From contig NZ_RAZT01000010.1 in NCBI RefSeq assembly GCF_003626635.1, positions 1 through 64,000 of the forward strand: a DNA stretch of 64,000 nucleotides. Reading direction: 5' to 3'. Made by a program: the position numbers and the translations under genes. Shown one piece after another: positions 8,301 to 16,954 of the stretch. The stretch comes from Micromonospora musae (GTDB lineage Bacteria > Actinomycetota > Actinomycetes > Mycobacteriales > Micromonosporaceae). The notes below the pieces were generated by a model that was not told the origin of the DNA, ran no database searches, and saw only the letters and a program-made list of their open reading frames with translations. Position 1 is the first letter of the stretch. Each line of letters starts with the position of its first letter.

Positions 8301-9629
8301 GTGCGTTTCCTGTCGCCTACGCGAGCGGTTGTACCGCGCGTGACCACCACATCACCCGGCACCCTTGTACCGGCGACCGCGCTGCCGACCTGGCGCGCCG
8401 CCTGGGCGGACCGCGAGAACGACCGCCGCCGGCGCGCCCACCACGCCGAACTCGAGACGTGGCGCCACCGCGTCGACGAGCTGACCCGGCAGCGGATCGA
8501 GGCGGCCACCTTCCTCGGCTGCACCGAGCCCCGCACCGGGCTGCCCGTGCAGCTCGACCCCTACGAACTCGTCTTCCGGATCATCCCCGCCGCGGAGCTG
8601 ATCGAGGTGGTGGCCCGGCACGCCCCCGGGCTGCCGCAGCCCGCGCTCAGCGTCGGGCCGCACGACGCGTCGAGCCGTACGCTGCCGAAGGGCCTGCGGG
8701 TCGCGGACACCGGCGTCGCCGTCGTCACCAGCCGCCGGGTGGCGTTCGCCGGCCGCGAGGTCCGCCGCGAGTGGTGGTACGCGGACCTCGTCGCGCCCGC
8801 CCACCACCCGGACGCGCCGCTCACCCTCCTGCACCCGAGCCGACCCGGTCGGCTCACCGGGCTGCGGGTGCCGGCCGCCGTCGTGGCGAACACCCGCTTC
8901 TACCTCGCCCTGGCCCTCGCCTCCGCCGCCGGCCGCCGGGACGACGTCATCGCCGAACTCGACGCGCTTTTGGCCACCCAGCACCGCGAGCGTCCGATGC
9001 CACCGGTGCCGGTCGAGCCGTGGCAGGCCCCGCTGACCGCGCGGCGACCCGGCCGGCGCGTCGCCGCGGTCGCCGCCGTCGCCGCCGCGGCGTTCGCGAC
9101 GGTGACCGCCGGCGCCTACGGGGCGGAGGAGAAGGTTCCGCTGTACCGGGCCGAGGCGGACGGCAGGAGCGCCGTCGAGCTGCCGATGGGGATCGGCGCG
9201 GTCATCCCGACCCTCACCCCGGCGCCCGGCGCGCCCGGCGGCGCGGTCGCGCCCACCGACGCCCCGGCACCCGGAGGCACCTCCGGCGGCGGGGCCGAGC
9301 CGGCGACCGGTCCGCGAGCGACAGCCGCCGGGTCGACCGGCCGTCCGGCGACCGGGGGCGACGGCGGCGGTTCCCGCCCCGGCACGGCGCCGGTGGCGCC
9401 CGCCGCCCCGACGTCGCCCGCCCCTGCGGCCCCGCCCAGCACCGCCCCGCCGTCCAGCGCCGCTCCGTCGCCGAGCAAGCCGCCGAGCAGCAGCCCGCCG
9501 CCGGCGACGCCCGCGCCCGATCCGACCACCGCGCCGGCCGACGACCATGAGCGCCTGCTCACCGTCTGCCTCGACCCGCTCAGGTTGCCGCTGCTGGACC
9601 CGCTGCTCTGCCCGCGCGACGACGACTGA
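8301..9629 (+). CDS. Membrane-anchored protein with long Pro/Ala-rich tail, relative of 4550-5710
   Basis: Function unknown. From a GTG at 8301 (an alternative GTG lies at 8340) it encodes 442 residues. The first 240 or so align by eye with the product of 4550-5710: both have an Arg-rich WR-x2-W start, then a LPxxLxxxExVxxxxPAxxLIEV-like block, and the shared string RVADxGxAVVTSRR. A membrane helix (VAAVAAVAAAAFATVTAGAY) follows. The remaining 170 residues are a low-complexity Pro/Ala/Ser/Gly linker ending in DPLLCPRDDD. The six-cysteine domain of the relative is absent, so the two share an internal domain but differ outside the membrane. Confidence 0.65.
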   Translation: MRFLSPTRAVVPRVTTTSPGTLVPATALPTWRAAWADRENDRRRRAHHAELETWRHRVDELTRQRIEAATFLGCTEPRTGLPVQLDPYELVFRIIPAAELIEVVARHAPGLPQPALSVGPHDASSRTLPKGLRVADTGVAVVTSRRVAFAGREVRREWWYADLVAPAHHPDAPLTLLHPSRPGRLTGLRVPAAVVANTRFYLALALASAAGRRDDVIAELDALLATQHRERPMPPVPVEPWQAPLTARRPGRRVAAVAAVAAAAFATVTAGAYGAEEKVPLYRAEADGRSAVELPMGIGAVIPTLTPAPGAPGGAVAPTDAPAPGGTSGGGAEPATGPRATAAGSTGRPATGGDGGGSRPGTAPVAPAAPTSPAPAAPPSTAPPSSAAPSPSKPPSSSPPPATPAPDPTTAPADDHERLLTVCLDPLRLPLLDPLLCPRDDD

Positions 9630-9659
9630 TCCGCGCTGCCGGCCGGTCCGGGCCGCGGG

Positions 9660-10097
9660 TCACCCGCTGGTGCCGAAGTCGGGGACGGTGAGGGTGCCGT
9701 CGGGGGCGAGCGGAAAGCCCGGATTCCAGGCGATCTCCCAGACGTGTCCGTCGGGGTCGGTGAAGCAGCCCGCGTAGCCGCCGTAGAACGTCTCGCGGGG
9801 CGGCCGCGTCACGGTGGCCCCGGCCGAGGCGGCCGCGGCGAGCGCGTCGTCGACCTCGGCGCGGGAGCGCATGTTCTGCGCCAGCGTGATCCCGCCGAAA
9901 CCGTCATCGCCCGGATCGTCGACGCCGGCGTCGGCGGCCAGCTTGTCGCGACCCCAGAGCACCAGCGCCAACCCGCCGGCCTGGAGGAAGACCGTCTCCT
10001 CGACCTGCTGGCCGTGCCAGCCGAGCCGCTCGTAGAAGGTTCGGGCCCGTGGCAGGTCGGCGACGCCGAGGGTGACGAGACTTATCCGCTGCTCCAT
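9660..10097 (-). CDS. VOC (glyoxalase/bleomycin-resistance) family protein
   Basis: A 145-residue protein with the paired beta-alpha-beta-beta-beta pattern of the vicinal oxygen chelate family. It starts MEQRISLVTLGVADLPRART followed by FYERLGW, and ends with the typical GCFTDPDGHVWEIAWNP. Family members bind a metal or sequester small toxic molecules; no specific substrate can be inferred. The GGAG that serves as its ribosome site lies inside the end of a 16-codon mini-frame (10101-10148) immediately upstream. Confidence 0.82.
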   Translation of the reverse strand: MEQRISLVTLGVADLPRARTFYERLGWHGQQVEETVFLQAGGLALVLWGRDKLAADAGVDDPGDDGFGGITLAQNMRSRAEVDDALAAAASAGATVTRPPRETFYGGYAGCFTDPDGHVWEIAWNPGFPLAPDGTLTVPDFGTSG

Positions 10098-10100
10098 CGG

Positions 10101-10148
10101 TCACTCCGGGCTGTGGTCGCGGATCTGAATGGAGAGATGATCGATCAT
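10101..10148 (-). pseudogene. Remnant N-terminus of a second VOC gene (mini-ORF)
   Basis: A 15-residue frame, MIDHLSIQIRDHSPE, begins with a good ribosome site (GGAGGAACGCCG before the ATG) and stops 3 bp before the VOC gene starts. MIDHLSIQIRD is the standard opening of VOC family proteins, so this looks like the surviving start of a neighbouring VOC gene whose body was deleted. It may still act as a translated leader that delivers ribosomes to the downstream gene. This is an inference from a very short stretch. Confidence 0.45.
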
Positions 10149-10280
10149 CGGCGTTCCTCCGGTCGGTCGTCGTCCCCACGCTAGGCCCTGCCCCTGACGG
10201 CGACCGGCGACACGCGACCGGCGCGGCGGGCTCGGCCGGGACGAACGGAACCGGAGCCCCGTGGGGTACGTCGGAGGGGT

Positions 10281-10823
10281 ATGCGTCGAAGTCTCGTACC
10301 CGGATCCCTGCTGGTCGGCTCGGTGCTGGTGCTGGTGGCCGGCTGCGGGCCGACGGCCGACCGCGCCGTTGGCGGCCCCGCCCCCGTCGCGAAACCGACG
10401 AGCATGGAGCGGCTGCGGCAGCAGGCGCGGGAGGCGCTGGCCCGCTACGACGAGACGATCCAGCAGGCGGGCGGCGCGCCCGTCACGATGACACCTTCCC
10501 CGTGGAACCCGGGCGAGGCGCTGGGCGCGCACGTCGTGGAGTCGGCCGCGACCACCCGAGACGGGCGTCGACTAACGGTCACGTTCTACGGGGCCCCCGG
10601 GCCGGCGAGCGAGCCGTGCGGGGCGGACTACACCGCCGAGACGGTCGAGTCGCCCACCGCGGTGACCGTGATCGTCACCGAACGCGCCCGTGGTGGAGCG
10701 GGGATCTGCCCGGCGATAGCGGCGTGGCGGACGGAGACTGTGCGGCTCGACCGGCCGCTGGCGGAGCGGACCGTGCTCGACGTGCAACAGGGTGTGCCGG
10801 TCGAGGTGACGATCACCGGATAG
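10281..10823 (+). CDS. Putative secreted lipoprotein, unknown function
   Basis: The 180-residue product has a lipoprotein signal peptide: MRRSLVPGSL followed by LVGSVLVLVAGC, with the lipobox LVAGC placing the lipidated cysteine at residue 22. The mature part has a helical start (MERLRQQAREALARYDETIQ) and then a beta-rich region with two further cysteines (EPCGADY and GICPAI) that could form a disulphide. GGAGGGG lies directly before the ATG. No enzyme motif is visible. Confidence 0.7.
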   Translation: MRRSLVPGSLLVGSVLVLVAGCGPTADRAVGGPAPVAKPTSMERLRQQAREALARYDETIQQAGGAPVTMTPSPWNPGEALGAHVVESAATTRDGRRLTVTFYGAPGPASEPCGADYTAETVESPTAVTVIVTERARGGAGICPAIAAWRTETVRLDRPLAERTVLDVQQGVPVEVTITG

Positions 10824-10825
10824 TC

Positions 10826-10850
10826 GTGCCCGCCGGTCGACGGCGGGCAC
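10826..10850 (+). terminator. Terminator hairpin after the lipoprotein gene
   Basis: GTGCCCGCCG (10826-10835) pairs perfectly with CGGCGGGCAC (10841-10850) across a 5-nt loop, 2 nt after the stop codon. Confidence 0.8.
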
Positions 10851-10904
10851 CCGTCGGGCGAGGCCCGGACCGGCCTCGGTCGGCGGCGTGCTGTCATGTA
10901 GTGC

Positions 10905-12182
10905 GTGGCAGAGTCAGCGGTGCGGCGCACCATCGACACGGTGTGGCGGATGGAGGCCGGGCGGATCGTCGCCGCCATCGCCGGAATCGTCCGCGACGTC
11001 GGGCAGGCCGAGGAGTTGGCCCAGGACGCGCTGGTCGCCGCCCTCGAACAGTGGCCGCGCGAGGGCGTACCGGCGAACCCCGGCGCGTGGCTGACGACCG
11101 TGGGCAAGCGACGGGCCGTCGACCTGGTGCGCCGCCGGCAGACCGGCGAGCGGGTGGTGGACGCGCTCGGCCGTGACCTCGACGAGCAGGTGACCGTCGA
11201 CTTCGACGCGGCCGTCGAGGACCGGATCGAGGACGACCTGCTCCGGCTCGTCTTCGTGGCCTGCCATCCGGTGCTCTCGCCGATCGCGCGGGCCGCCCTG
11301 ACGCTGCGGCTGGTCGGTGGTCTCACCACCGGCGAGATCGCCCGCGCCTTCCTCAGCACCGAATCCACCATCGGGCAGCGGATCACCCGCGCCAAGCAGA
11401 CGCTCGCCGACGCCCGGGTGCCGTTCGAGGTTCCCGGCCCGGACGAGCGGGCCGAGCGCCTCGGCTCGGTGCTGGAGGTCGTGTACCTGGTCTTCAACGA
11501 GGGGTACGCGGCCACCGCCGGCGACGACTGGATGCGTCCGGCGCTGTGCCAGGAGGCGCTGCGGCTGGCCCGGCAACTGCAGGGCCTGATGCCCGGCGAG
11601 CCGGAGGTGCACGGCCTCGCCGCGCTGCTGGAGATCCAGGCGTCCCGGTTGCGCGCCCGCACCAGCCCCGACGGCGAGCCGATCCTCCTCAACGACCAGG
11701 ACCGCAGCCGCTGGGATCGGGTGCTGATCCGACGCGGGCTCGCCGCCCTCGACCGGGCCCGCACCGACCAGCCCGGCCCGTACGCCCTCCAGGCCGAGAT
11801 CGCCGCCTGCCATGCGCGGGCGTACACCCCGGAGGAGACCGACTGGGAGCGGATCGCCGCGCTCTACGCGGAGCTGGCCCGGCTCGTGCCCTCGCCCGTC
11901 GTGGAGCTGAACCGGGCCGTGGCGATCGCCCAGGCCCACGGTCCCACCGCCGGTCTGGAGGCGGCCCGGGCGCTGGCCGACGAGCCGGCGCTGGCGCAGT
12001 ATCACCTGCTGCCCAGCGTGCTCGGTGACCTGCTCGCGCAGCTCGGACGGTACGACGAGGCGCGGCGCGAGTTCGAGCGCGCCGCCGCGCTGGCCGGCAA
12101 CGCACGGGAGCGGAACCTGCTGCTCGGGCGGGCCGCCGCCAGCGCCGAGTCACACGCGGCCACCCCCTCGACCGAGGTGTGA
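10905..12182 (+). CDS. ECF42-type RNA polymerase sigma factor
   Basis: A 425-residue extracytoplasmic-function sigma factor. Region 2 is seen in AEELAQDALVAALEQWP and region 4 in GGLTTGEIARAFLSTESTIG followed by QRITRAKQTLADARV. Unlike ordinary ECF factors it has a C-terminal extension of about 230 residues with EVVYLVFNEGYAATAGDDW (DUF6596-like) and TPR-like helices (LGDLLAQLGRYDEARREFER). That architecture defines the ECF42 group, whose members are known to be encoded next to a DGPF-domain protein; the neighbour at 12287 is exactly that. ECF42 factors have no classical anti-sigma factor; the extension is thought to regulate them. The start is GTG at 10905. Confidence 0.9.
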   Translation: MAESAVRRTIDTVWRMEAGRIVAAIAGIVRDVGQAEELAQDALVAALEQWPREGVPANPGAWLTTVGKRRAVDLVRRRQTGERVVDALGRDLDEQVTVDFDAAVEDRIEDDLLRLVFVACHPVLSPIARAALTLRLVGGLTTGEIARAFLSTESTIGQRITRAKQTLADARVPFEVPGPDERAERLGSVLEVVYLVFNEGYAATAGDDWMRPALCQEALRLARQLQGLMPGEPEVHGLAALLEIQASRLRARTSPDGEPILLNDQDRSRWDRVLIRRGLAALDRARTDQPGPYALQAEIAACHARAYTPEETDWERIAALYAELARLVPSPVVELNRAVAIAQAHGPTAGLEAARALADEPALAQYHLLPSVLGDLLAQLGRYDEARREFERAAALAGNARERNLLLGRAAASAESHAATPSTEV

Positions 12183-12286
12183 CCGCCGTCACAGACATTC
12201 CGGGGATCTGATGTCGGATCCCGGCCGGCGCGATCGACGCGTCAGTGAGAGCCACCAAGACCCGCTTTTGAGAGGACCTTCTTCAG

Positions 12287-12655
12287 ATGCGTTACATGCT
12301 GATGCACAAGCTCGACGAGGACCAGCCCGGCACCTTCGACCCCAGCCCGGAGTTCATCGAGCGGATGGGCGCCTTCGTCGGTGAGGCCGCGCAGGCCGGT
12401 GTGCTGCTGGCGGGCGAGGGGCTGCTGAAGAGCAGCAAGGAGTCCGGCCGCATCACCGTCGAGAAGGGCAAGACGACCGTCATCGACGGCCCGTTCACCG
12501 AGACCAAGGAGCTCATCGCCGGCTTCGCGCTGATGGAGGTGCGGGACAAGGACGAGGCGATGGAGTGGGCGAGGCGCTTCGTCGACCTCTTCATCGCCGA
12601 CGGCGTGGACGTCGAGGTCGACGTCCGTCGCGTCAACGAGGGCCCGGTCGACTGA
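12287..12655 (+). CDS. DGPF-domain (YCII-related) protein, ECF42 partner
   Basis: A 122-residue YciI-like protein. It contains TVIDGPFTETKELIAGFALM, the DGPF signature that gives the family its name, near residues 64-83. Such genes are the usual target and neighbour of ECF42 sigma factors. The protein probably forms a dimeric ferredoxin-like barrel; its chemistry is not established. A GAGAGGA ribosome site precedes the ATG. The 104-bp gap from the sigma gene leaves room for an own, sigma-dependent promoter. Confidence 0.88.
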   Translation: MRYMLMHKLDEDQPGTFDPSPEFIERMGAFVGEAAQAGVLLAGEGLLKSSKESGRITVEKGKTTVIDGPFTETKELIAGFALMEVRDKDEAMEWARRFVDLFIADGVDVEVDVRRVNEGPVD

Positions 12656-12693
12656 TCGGCGGATCGTCGCCCGGTGCTGAGCCGGGCGCTGGT

Positions 12694-12724
12694 CGGGGCG
12701 CGGACCGGATGGGTCCGCGCCCCG
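12694..12724 (+). terminator. Terminator hairpin after the DGPF gene
   Basis: CGGGGCGCGGACC (12694-12706) pairs with GGTCCGCGCCCCG (12712-12724), a 13-bp perfect stem with a short loop, between two convergent genes. Confidence 0.8.
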
Positions 12725-12771
12725 AACCAGGCGTTTCTGGGAGTGGCGGTGCGTGATGTGGTGACGGACCG

Positions 12772-13239
12772 TCAGCTCAAGCTGCCGATGGCCTTGGCGT
12801 AGTAGAGGGACTCCTCCTGATGGAAGGCGATCTGCCGAATCGACCAGGCGTCGGCTTGCCGCTGGTCGAGCTCGGCGTCCGAGAGCCGTCGAAGCCTGAC
12901 CTCGAAGATCTGCGCGAGCCGGGTCAGCCGGCTGCGTGCCTCGTCAAGATCCTCGGGAGTGAACGGCGCCAGGTCGGCGGGTGTGGTGATCGCGGAAGCG
13001 TGCCAGTGATCCGGGATCGTCGGTACGCCGGCGATTCGCGCTTCGATCTCGGCCAGGTGGTCGATGAGATGGTCGGTGACCCGCCGGATCGCCTTGTGCG
13101 GGGTGTAGACCCGGTCGTCCACCGGCCGCGGCTGCCCGTCCCAGTGCGTCCAGGTCTGGGCCATCTCAAGGACCTGTTGAACCATGCCGGTCACCACGTC
13201 AGCGGGGTTGCGGGCGTCGGTCAAGGGAGTGTCGGACAT
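12772..13239 (-). CDS. DinB-like four-helix protein
   Basis: A 155-residue, mostly helical protein. It has a His/Asp-rich first part (MAQTWTHWDG then ITDHLIDHLAEIEARI-like helices, read as VTDHLIDHLAEIEARI) and the end AWSIRQIAFHQEESLYYAKA. This pattern of spaced histidines on helices matches the DinB/YfiT-type metal-binding superfamily, whose actinobacterial members can use mycothiol. I place the start at the ATG at 13239 because GGAG lies 7 nt before it; an in-frame ATG at 13251 lacks a ribosome site. It is divergent from the PadR gene with 130 bp between them. Confidence 0.65.
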   Translation of the reverse strand: MSDTPLTDARNPADVVTGMVQQVLEMAQTWTHWDGQPRPVDDRVYTPHKAIRRVTDHLIDHLAEIEARIAGVPTIPDHWHASAITTPADLAPFTPEDLDEARSRLTRLAQIFEVRLRRLSDAELDQRQADAWSIRQIAFHQEESLYYAKAIGSLS

Positions 13240-13329
13240 CGAAAGCTCCATCGTCGAGGGGTGAGCGCTGGGATGGTATCGGCGCCCACGGACACTTCCC
13301 GGGCTGGCGGTAAGCCGGTACGCCCCGAA

Positions 13330-13361
13330 GGTATATACGCGAGGTATACGCTCAGGGTATG
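13330..13361 (+). promoter_or_regulatory. AT-rich repeat region upstream of padR, likely promoter/operator
   Basis: Three copies of GGTAT(A/G) occur at 13-bp spacing (13330, 13343 and 13356), including the TATA-rich string GTATATAC. They lie directly before the PadR start in otherwise GC-rich DNA. Such repeats fit a -10 region combined with a PadR autorepression site. No footprint evidence is available. Confidence 0.5.
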
Positions 13362-13369
13362 GTGAGCGC

Positions 13370-13897
13370 ATGAGCGTTCCCATGACCCTCCTCGGCCTGC
13401 TCGACCGCGAGCCCAGCCACGGCTACGAGTTGAAGCGCGACTACGACACCTTCTTCAGCCGCGGCAAGCCCCTGCCGTTCGGCCAGGTGTATGCCACTCT
13501 CAGCCGCCTCGTCCGGGACGGGAAGATCGTGGTCGGCGAGGTCGAACCGGGCGTCGGCCCCGAACGCAAGCGCTACGTCATCACCGAGCGCGGCGCGACC
13601 GACGTCGAGTCCTGGCTCACCGAGCCGGTCGATGCCGAACCCAACCTGCAGACCGTGCTCTTCACCAAGGTCGTCCTGGCGCTCATGCTCGGCCGCCCCG
13701 CCGAGGAGTACCTCGACGTCCAACGCGCCACCCACCTGCGCCGGATGACGGAACTCACCGAGATCAAGCGCGGCGGCGACCTCGTCGACACCATGCTCGC
13801 CGACCACGGCCTGTTCCACCTCGAGGCCGACCTGCACTGGATCGACACCACTGTCGCCCGGCTGGACGCCCTGCGGGAAACGGTGGCGGGGCGATGA
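13370..13897 (+). CDS. PadR-family transcriptional regulator
   Basis: The 175-residue protein opens with the PadR winged helix: MTLLGLLDREPSHGYELKR, then PLPFGQVYATLSRLVRDG and the wing ERKRYVITERGATDVESWL. The C-terminal helices should form the dimerisation domain. It overlaps the ABC ATPase gene by 4 bp (ATGA), so regulator and transporter are one operon. This fits repressors that sense the compound exported by the adjoining transporter. It probably binds the repeats just upstream of its own start. Confidence 0.9.
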   Translation: MSVPMTLLGLLDREPSHGYELKRDYDTFFSRGKPLPFGQVYATLSRLVRDGKIVVGEVEPGVGPERKRYVITERGATDVESWLTEPVDAEPNLQTVLFTKVVLALMLGRPAEEYLDVQRATHLRRMTELTEIKRGGDLVDTMLADHGLFHLEADLHWIDTTVARLDALRETVAGR

Positions 13898-14565
13898 AGC
13901 CGATCGAGGCGCGCGACGTCGTCCTCTCCTTCGGGGAGACCCCGGCGCTGCGGGGCGCCAGCGTCTCGGTGGCCCCGGGCGAGATCGTCGCCATCATGGG
14001 CCCGAGCGGCTCCGGGAAGTCGACCCTGCTGCACTGCCTGGCCGGGATCCTGGCGCCGGACGCCGGTGAGATCCACTTCGACGGCCGCCGGATCGACAAC
14101 CTCAGCGAGAACGAGCGCAGCGTCCTGCGTCGGCAGCAGTTCGGGTTCGTGTTCCAGTTCGGTCAACTCGTGCCGGAGCTGACCGCCGAGGAGAACGTGG
14201 CCCTGCCGCTGCTGCTCAACGGCGTGAAGCGGGCCGCCGCGCTCGAGCAGGCCCGACCCTGGTTCGCCCGGCTCGGTCTGGCCGGGCTGGAGCGGCGCCG
14301 CTCGGGTGAGCTCTCCGGCGGGCAGGCCCAACGCGTCGCGCTCGCCCGTGGCCTGGTCGCCCGGCCGGGGGCGCTCTTCGCCGACGAGCCGACCGGGGCG
14401 CTCGACTCGCTCACCGGCGAGCAGGTCATGGACCTCCTCGTCGCCTCGGCCCGGGAGCAGGGCACCACCGTCGTCCTCGTGACCCACGACGCCCGGGTCG
14501 CCGCGTACGCCGACCGGCAGGTCATCGTCCGCGACGGCAAGGTGAACGCGCTGGTGCGCTCGTGA
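13894..14565 (+). CDS. ABC transporter ATPase, MacB/LolD type
   Basis: A 223-residue nucleotide-binding subunit. Walker A is GPSGSGKST (about residues 33-41), the signature is LSGGQAQRVALARGL, Walker B is ALFADEPTGALDS, and the H-loop is LVTHDARVAAYAD. The short length and the GALD-type Walker B place it with ATPases that pair with FtsX-like permeases. Both ends overlap neighbours by 4 bp, giving a PadR-ATPase-permease operon. The system is likely to expel peptides or antibiotics, or to sense envelope stress; the substrate is unknown. Confidence 0.92.
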   Translation: MKPIEARDVVLSFGETPALRGASVSVAPGEIVAIMGPSGSGKSTLLHCLAGILAPDAGEIHFDGRRIDNLSENERSVLRRQQFGFVFQFGQLVPELTAEENVALPLLLNGVKRAAALEQARPWFARLGLAGLERRRSGELSGGQAQRVALARGLVARPGALFADEPTGALDSLTGEQVMDLLVASAREQGTTVVLVTHDARVAAYADRQVIVRDGKVNALVRS

Positions 14566-16760
14566 TCCGGTTCGCGATACGACTGTCGCTCTCCGGCGGC
14601 CGGGAGGCCGCCGCCCGGCTCGTCGTCATCGCCACCGCGGTCGCGCTCGGCGTCGGCATGCTCCTCACGACCCTCGCCGGCATGAACGCGGTAGGCGCAC
14701 AGAACCAGCGCTACGCCTGGCTCAACACCGCCGTCGCGTCCCCCTCCTCCGATCCGTCGGTCGATCCGGTGTGGTGGCTGATCCGGGAGGACTACCACCA
14801 CGGCGACTCCATCGGCCGGGTCGACCTGGCCGCGACGGGCCCGGACGCGCCCGTCCCACCGGGCCTGCCGCGCCTACCCGGGCCGGGCGAGTACTACGTC
14901 TCACCCGCCCTCGACGAGCTGTTGCGGGCCACCCCCGCCGCGGAGCTCGCGGACCGCTTCCCCGGCCACGGCATCGGCACGATCGGCCAGGCGGCGCTAC
15001 CCTCCCCGGACTCGCTGCTGGTCGTCGTCGGCCGCACCCCGGCCGAGCTGGAGCAACTCGGCGGCCAGCAGGTCACCCAGATCATGGCCACCGCACCGAG
15101 CAACTGCCCCAACGGCTGCTACCTCGGCTACAACCGCGATGCCATGACGCTCGTACTCTCCGTCGTCGCCGCCGCGCTGCTCTTCCCGGTGCTCATCTTC
15201 ATCGGCACCGCCACCCGGCTGGCCGCGACCCGCCGCGAGCAGCGCTTCGCCGCGATGCGGCTGGTCGGCGCCACGCCACGGCAGATCTCCGTCATCTCGG
15301 CCGTGGAGTCCACCATCGCGGCCGCCGTGGGCACGGCCGTCGGGTTCGGCCTGTTCCTCGCCCTTCGGCCGGCCGTCGCGACGATCCCATTCACCGGCGA
15401 TCGGTTCTTCGCCGCCGACCTGTCCCTCACCGCCGTCGACGTGCTGCTGGTCGCGCTCGGCATCCCACTCGGCGCGGTCGTGGCGTCCTGGCTGGCGCTG
15501 CGTCGGGTGCAGATCTCGCCGCTGGGCGTGAGCCGTCGCGTCACGCCGAAGCCGCCCCGCGCCTGGCGGCTCATCCCGCTGGTCGTCGGGCTCGCCGAGC
15601 TGGCGTACTTCATCGGTCGTCGCCCCGCCTCCACCAACGGCCAGCTCACCGCGTACCTCTCCGGGTTCCTGCTGATCCTGGTCGGCCTGGTGCTCGCCGG
15701 GCCGTGGCTGACCATGATGGGCGCCCGGGTGATGGCCGGGCGGGCGAGCCGGCCCGCAACGCTCATCGCGGGGCGGCGGCTCGCGGACAACCCGAAGGCC
15801 GGCTTCCGTTCGGTCAGCGGGCTGATCGTGGCGCTCTTCGTGACCAGCGTGGCAACCGGCACCATCACCACGTACGTCGCCAACCGCACCGCACCGAGCA
15901 CCACCGAGGTGGCCGCCACGTCACTGTCGAAGGTGTTCTGGCCCGAGGACGGACCGGCGCCGACCGCCGACCAGGTCCCGGCCGGGCTCGCCACGATCTC
16001 CGGCGTGCGCAGTGTGACGGTGGTGCGGTACAACCCGGACCCGGACTGGTGGCAGGGGTTGGTCACCTGCGCCGAACTCGACCATCTGGCGGTGTTCGGC
16101 AGGTGCCCGGCCGGTGCCCAGGTCGCCGAGGTGCCCGTCGACCTGATCGGGCTCAGCGCCGATGACCTCGCCGACGGCGGCTACGTCTGGGACGCCGCCG
16201 ACATCGCGCCGGGCGAGGTCGACCGGCAGCCGATCCTGTCGGTGGTCGTCAACACCACCAGCCCATCGGCGTTCGAGCAGGCCCGCACGATCCTGGGCAA
16301 CGCGTTCCCGCTGAGGGGCTTCCCGGCCAGCGGCGCCGAATGGGAGGCGAATGGGGCCCGGCAACTGGTGCAGTTCCAGCAGCTGGCCAATGTGGTGATG
16401 CTCGCCAGCCTGCCGATCGCCGGGTGCAGCCTGGCGGTGAGCGTCGCCGGTGGGTTGAGCGACCGGAGACGGCCGTTCAGCATGCTGCGCCTCACCGGCG
16501 TACGGCTGCGCACCCTGCGCCGGGTGGTGGCGCTGGAGACTGTCGTGCCGCTGCTCGTCGTCTCCGTGGTGGCGATCGGGATGGGCTTCCTGGCCGCGCA
16601 CCTGTTCCTGCGGGCGCAGCTGGACTACCCGCTGCTCGCGCCGAAGCCGACGTTCTGGCTGCTGGTGGCCGGCGGGCTGGTGGTGTCGCTGGGCATCGTC
16701 GCGTCGACGCTGCCGCTGCTGGGCCGCATCACCGGCCCGGAGACCGCCCGCAACGAGTAA
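14562..16760 (+). CDS. FtsX-like ABC transporter permease
   Basis: The 732-residue membrane subunit starts with GTG inside the stop of the ATPase gene. It shows two FtsX-type modules: helices around VLSVVAAALLFPVLIFIGTA, the cytoplasmic RREQRFAAMRLVGATPRQIS motif, and a second set at the C-terminus with RRRPFSMLRLTGVRLRTLRR followed by VVPLLVVSVVAIGMGFLAA. A long extracellular loop of about 200 residues (roughly 440-620) separates them. The repeated 'MRLxGxxxRxxR' coupling motif is a hallmark of MacB/FtsX permeases. It works with the ATPase just upstream. Confidence 0.9.
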   Translation: MIRFAIRLSLSGGREAAARLVVIATAVALGVGMLLTTLAGMNAVGAQNQRYAWLNTAVASPSSDPSVDPVWWLIREDYHHGDSIGRVDLAATGPDAPVPPGLPRLPGPGEYYVSPALDELLRATPAAELADRFPGHGIGTIGQAALPSPDSLLVVVGRTPAELEQLGGQQVTQIMATAPSNCPNGCYLGYNRDAMTLVLSVVAAALLFPVLIFIGTATRLAATRREQRFAAMRLVGATPRQISVISAVESTIAAAVGTAVGFGLFLALRPAVATIPFTGDRFFAADLSLTAVDVLLVALGIPLGAVVASWLALRRVQISPLGVSRRVTPKPPRAWRLIPLVVGLAELAYFIGRRPASTNGQLTAYLSGFLLILVGLVLAGPWLTMMGARVMAGRASRPATLIAGRRLADNPKAGFRSVSGLIVALFVTSVATGTITTYVANRTAPSTTEVAATSLSKVFWPEDGPAPTADQVPAGLATISGVRSVTVVRYNPDPDWWQGLVTCAELDHLAVFGRCPAGAQVAEVPVDLIGLSADDLADGGYVWDAADIAPGEVDRQPILSVVVNTTSPSAFEQARTILGNAFPLRGFPASGAEWEANGARQLVQFQQLANVVMLASLPIAGCSLAVSVAGGLSDRRRPFSMLRLTGVRLRTLRRVVALETVVPLLVVSVVAIGMGFLAAHLFLRAQLDYPLLAPKPTFWLLVAGGLVVSLGIVASTLPLLGRITGPETARNE

Positions 16761-16773
16761 GCCCGAACGGGGG

Positions 16774-16805
16774 GGAGGGGCTCGGCGGATTCGCTGAGCC
16801 CCTCC
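16774..16805 (+). terminator. Terminator hairpin after the ABC operon
   Basis: GGAGGGGCTCGGC (16774-16786) pairs with GCTGAGCCCCTCC (16793-16805) with a single wobble, loop of 6 nt, 13 nt after the permease stop. Confidence 0.8.
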
Positions 16806-16954
16806 GGCCGTCGCGGCTATGACGTACGGCCCGGCAGTCTTCGTGGTTCGGCAATCTCCGCGTCAACCCTCGCTCAGCTCTCCCGACCTCGCTCGTCACC
16901 TACGGCCGGAACCATCACTGCGGTTTTGGCCGATCTCCGAGCGAATGAGGGTCC

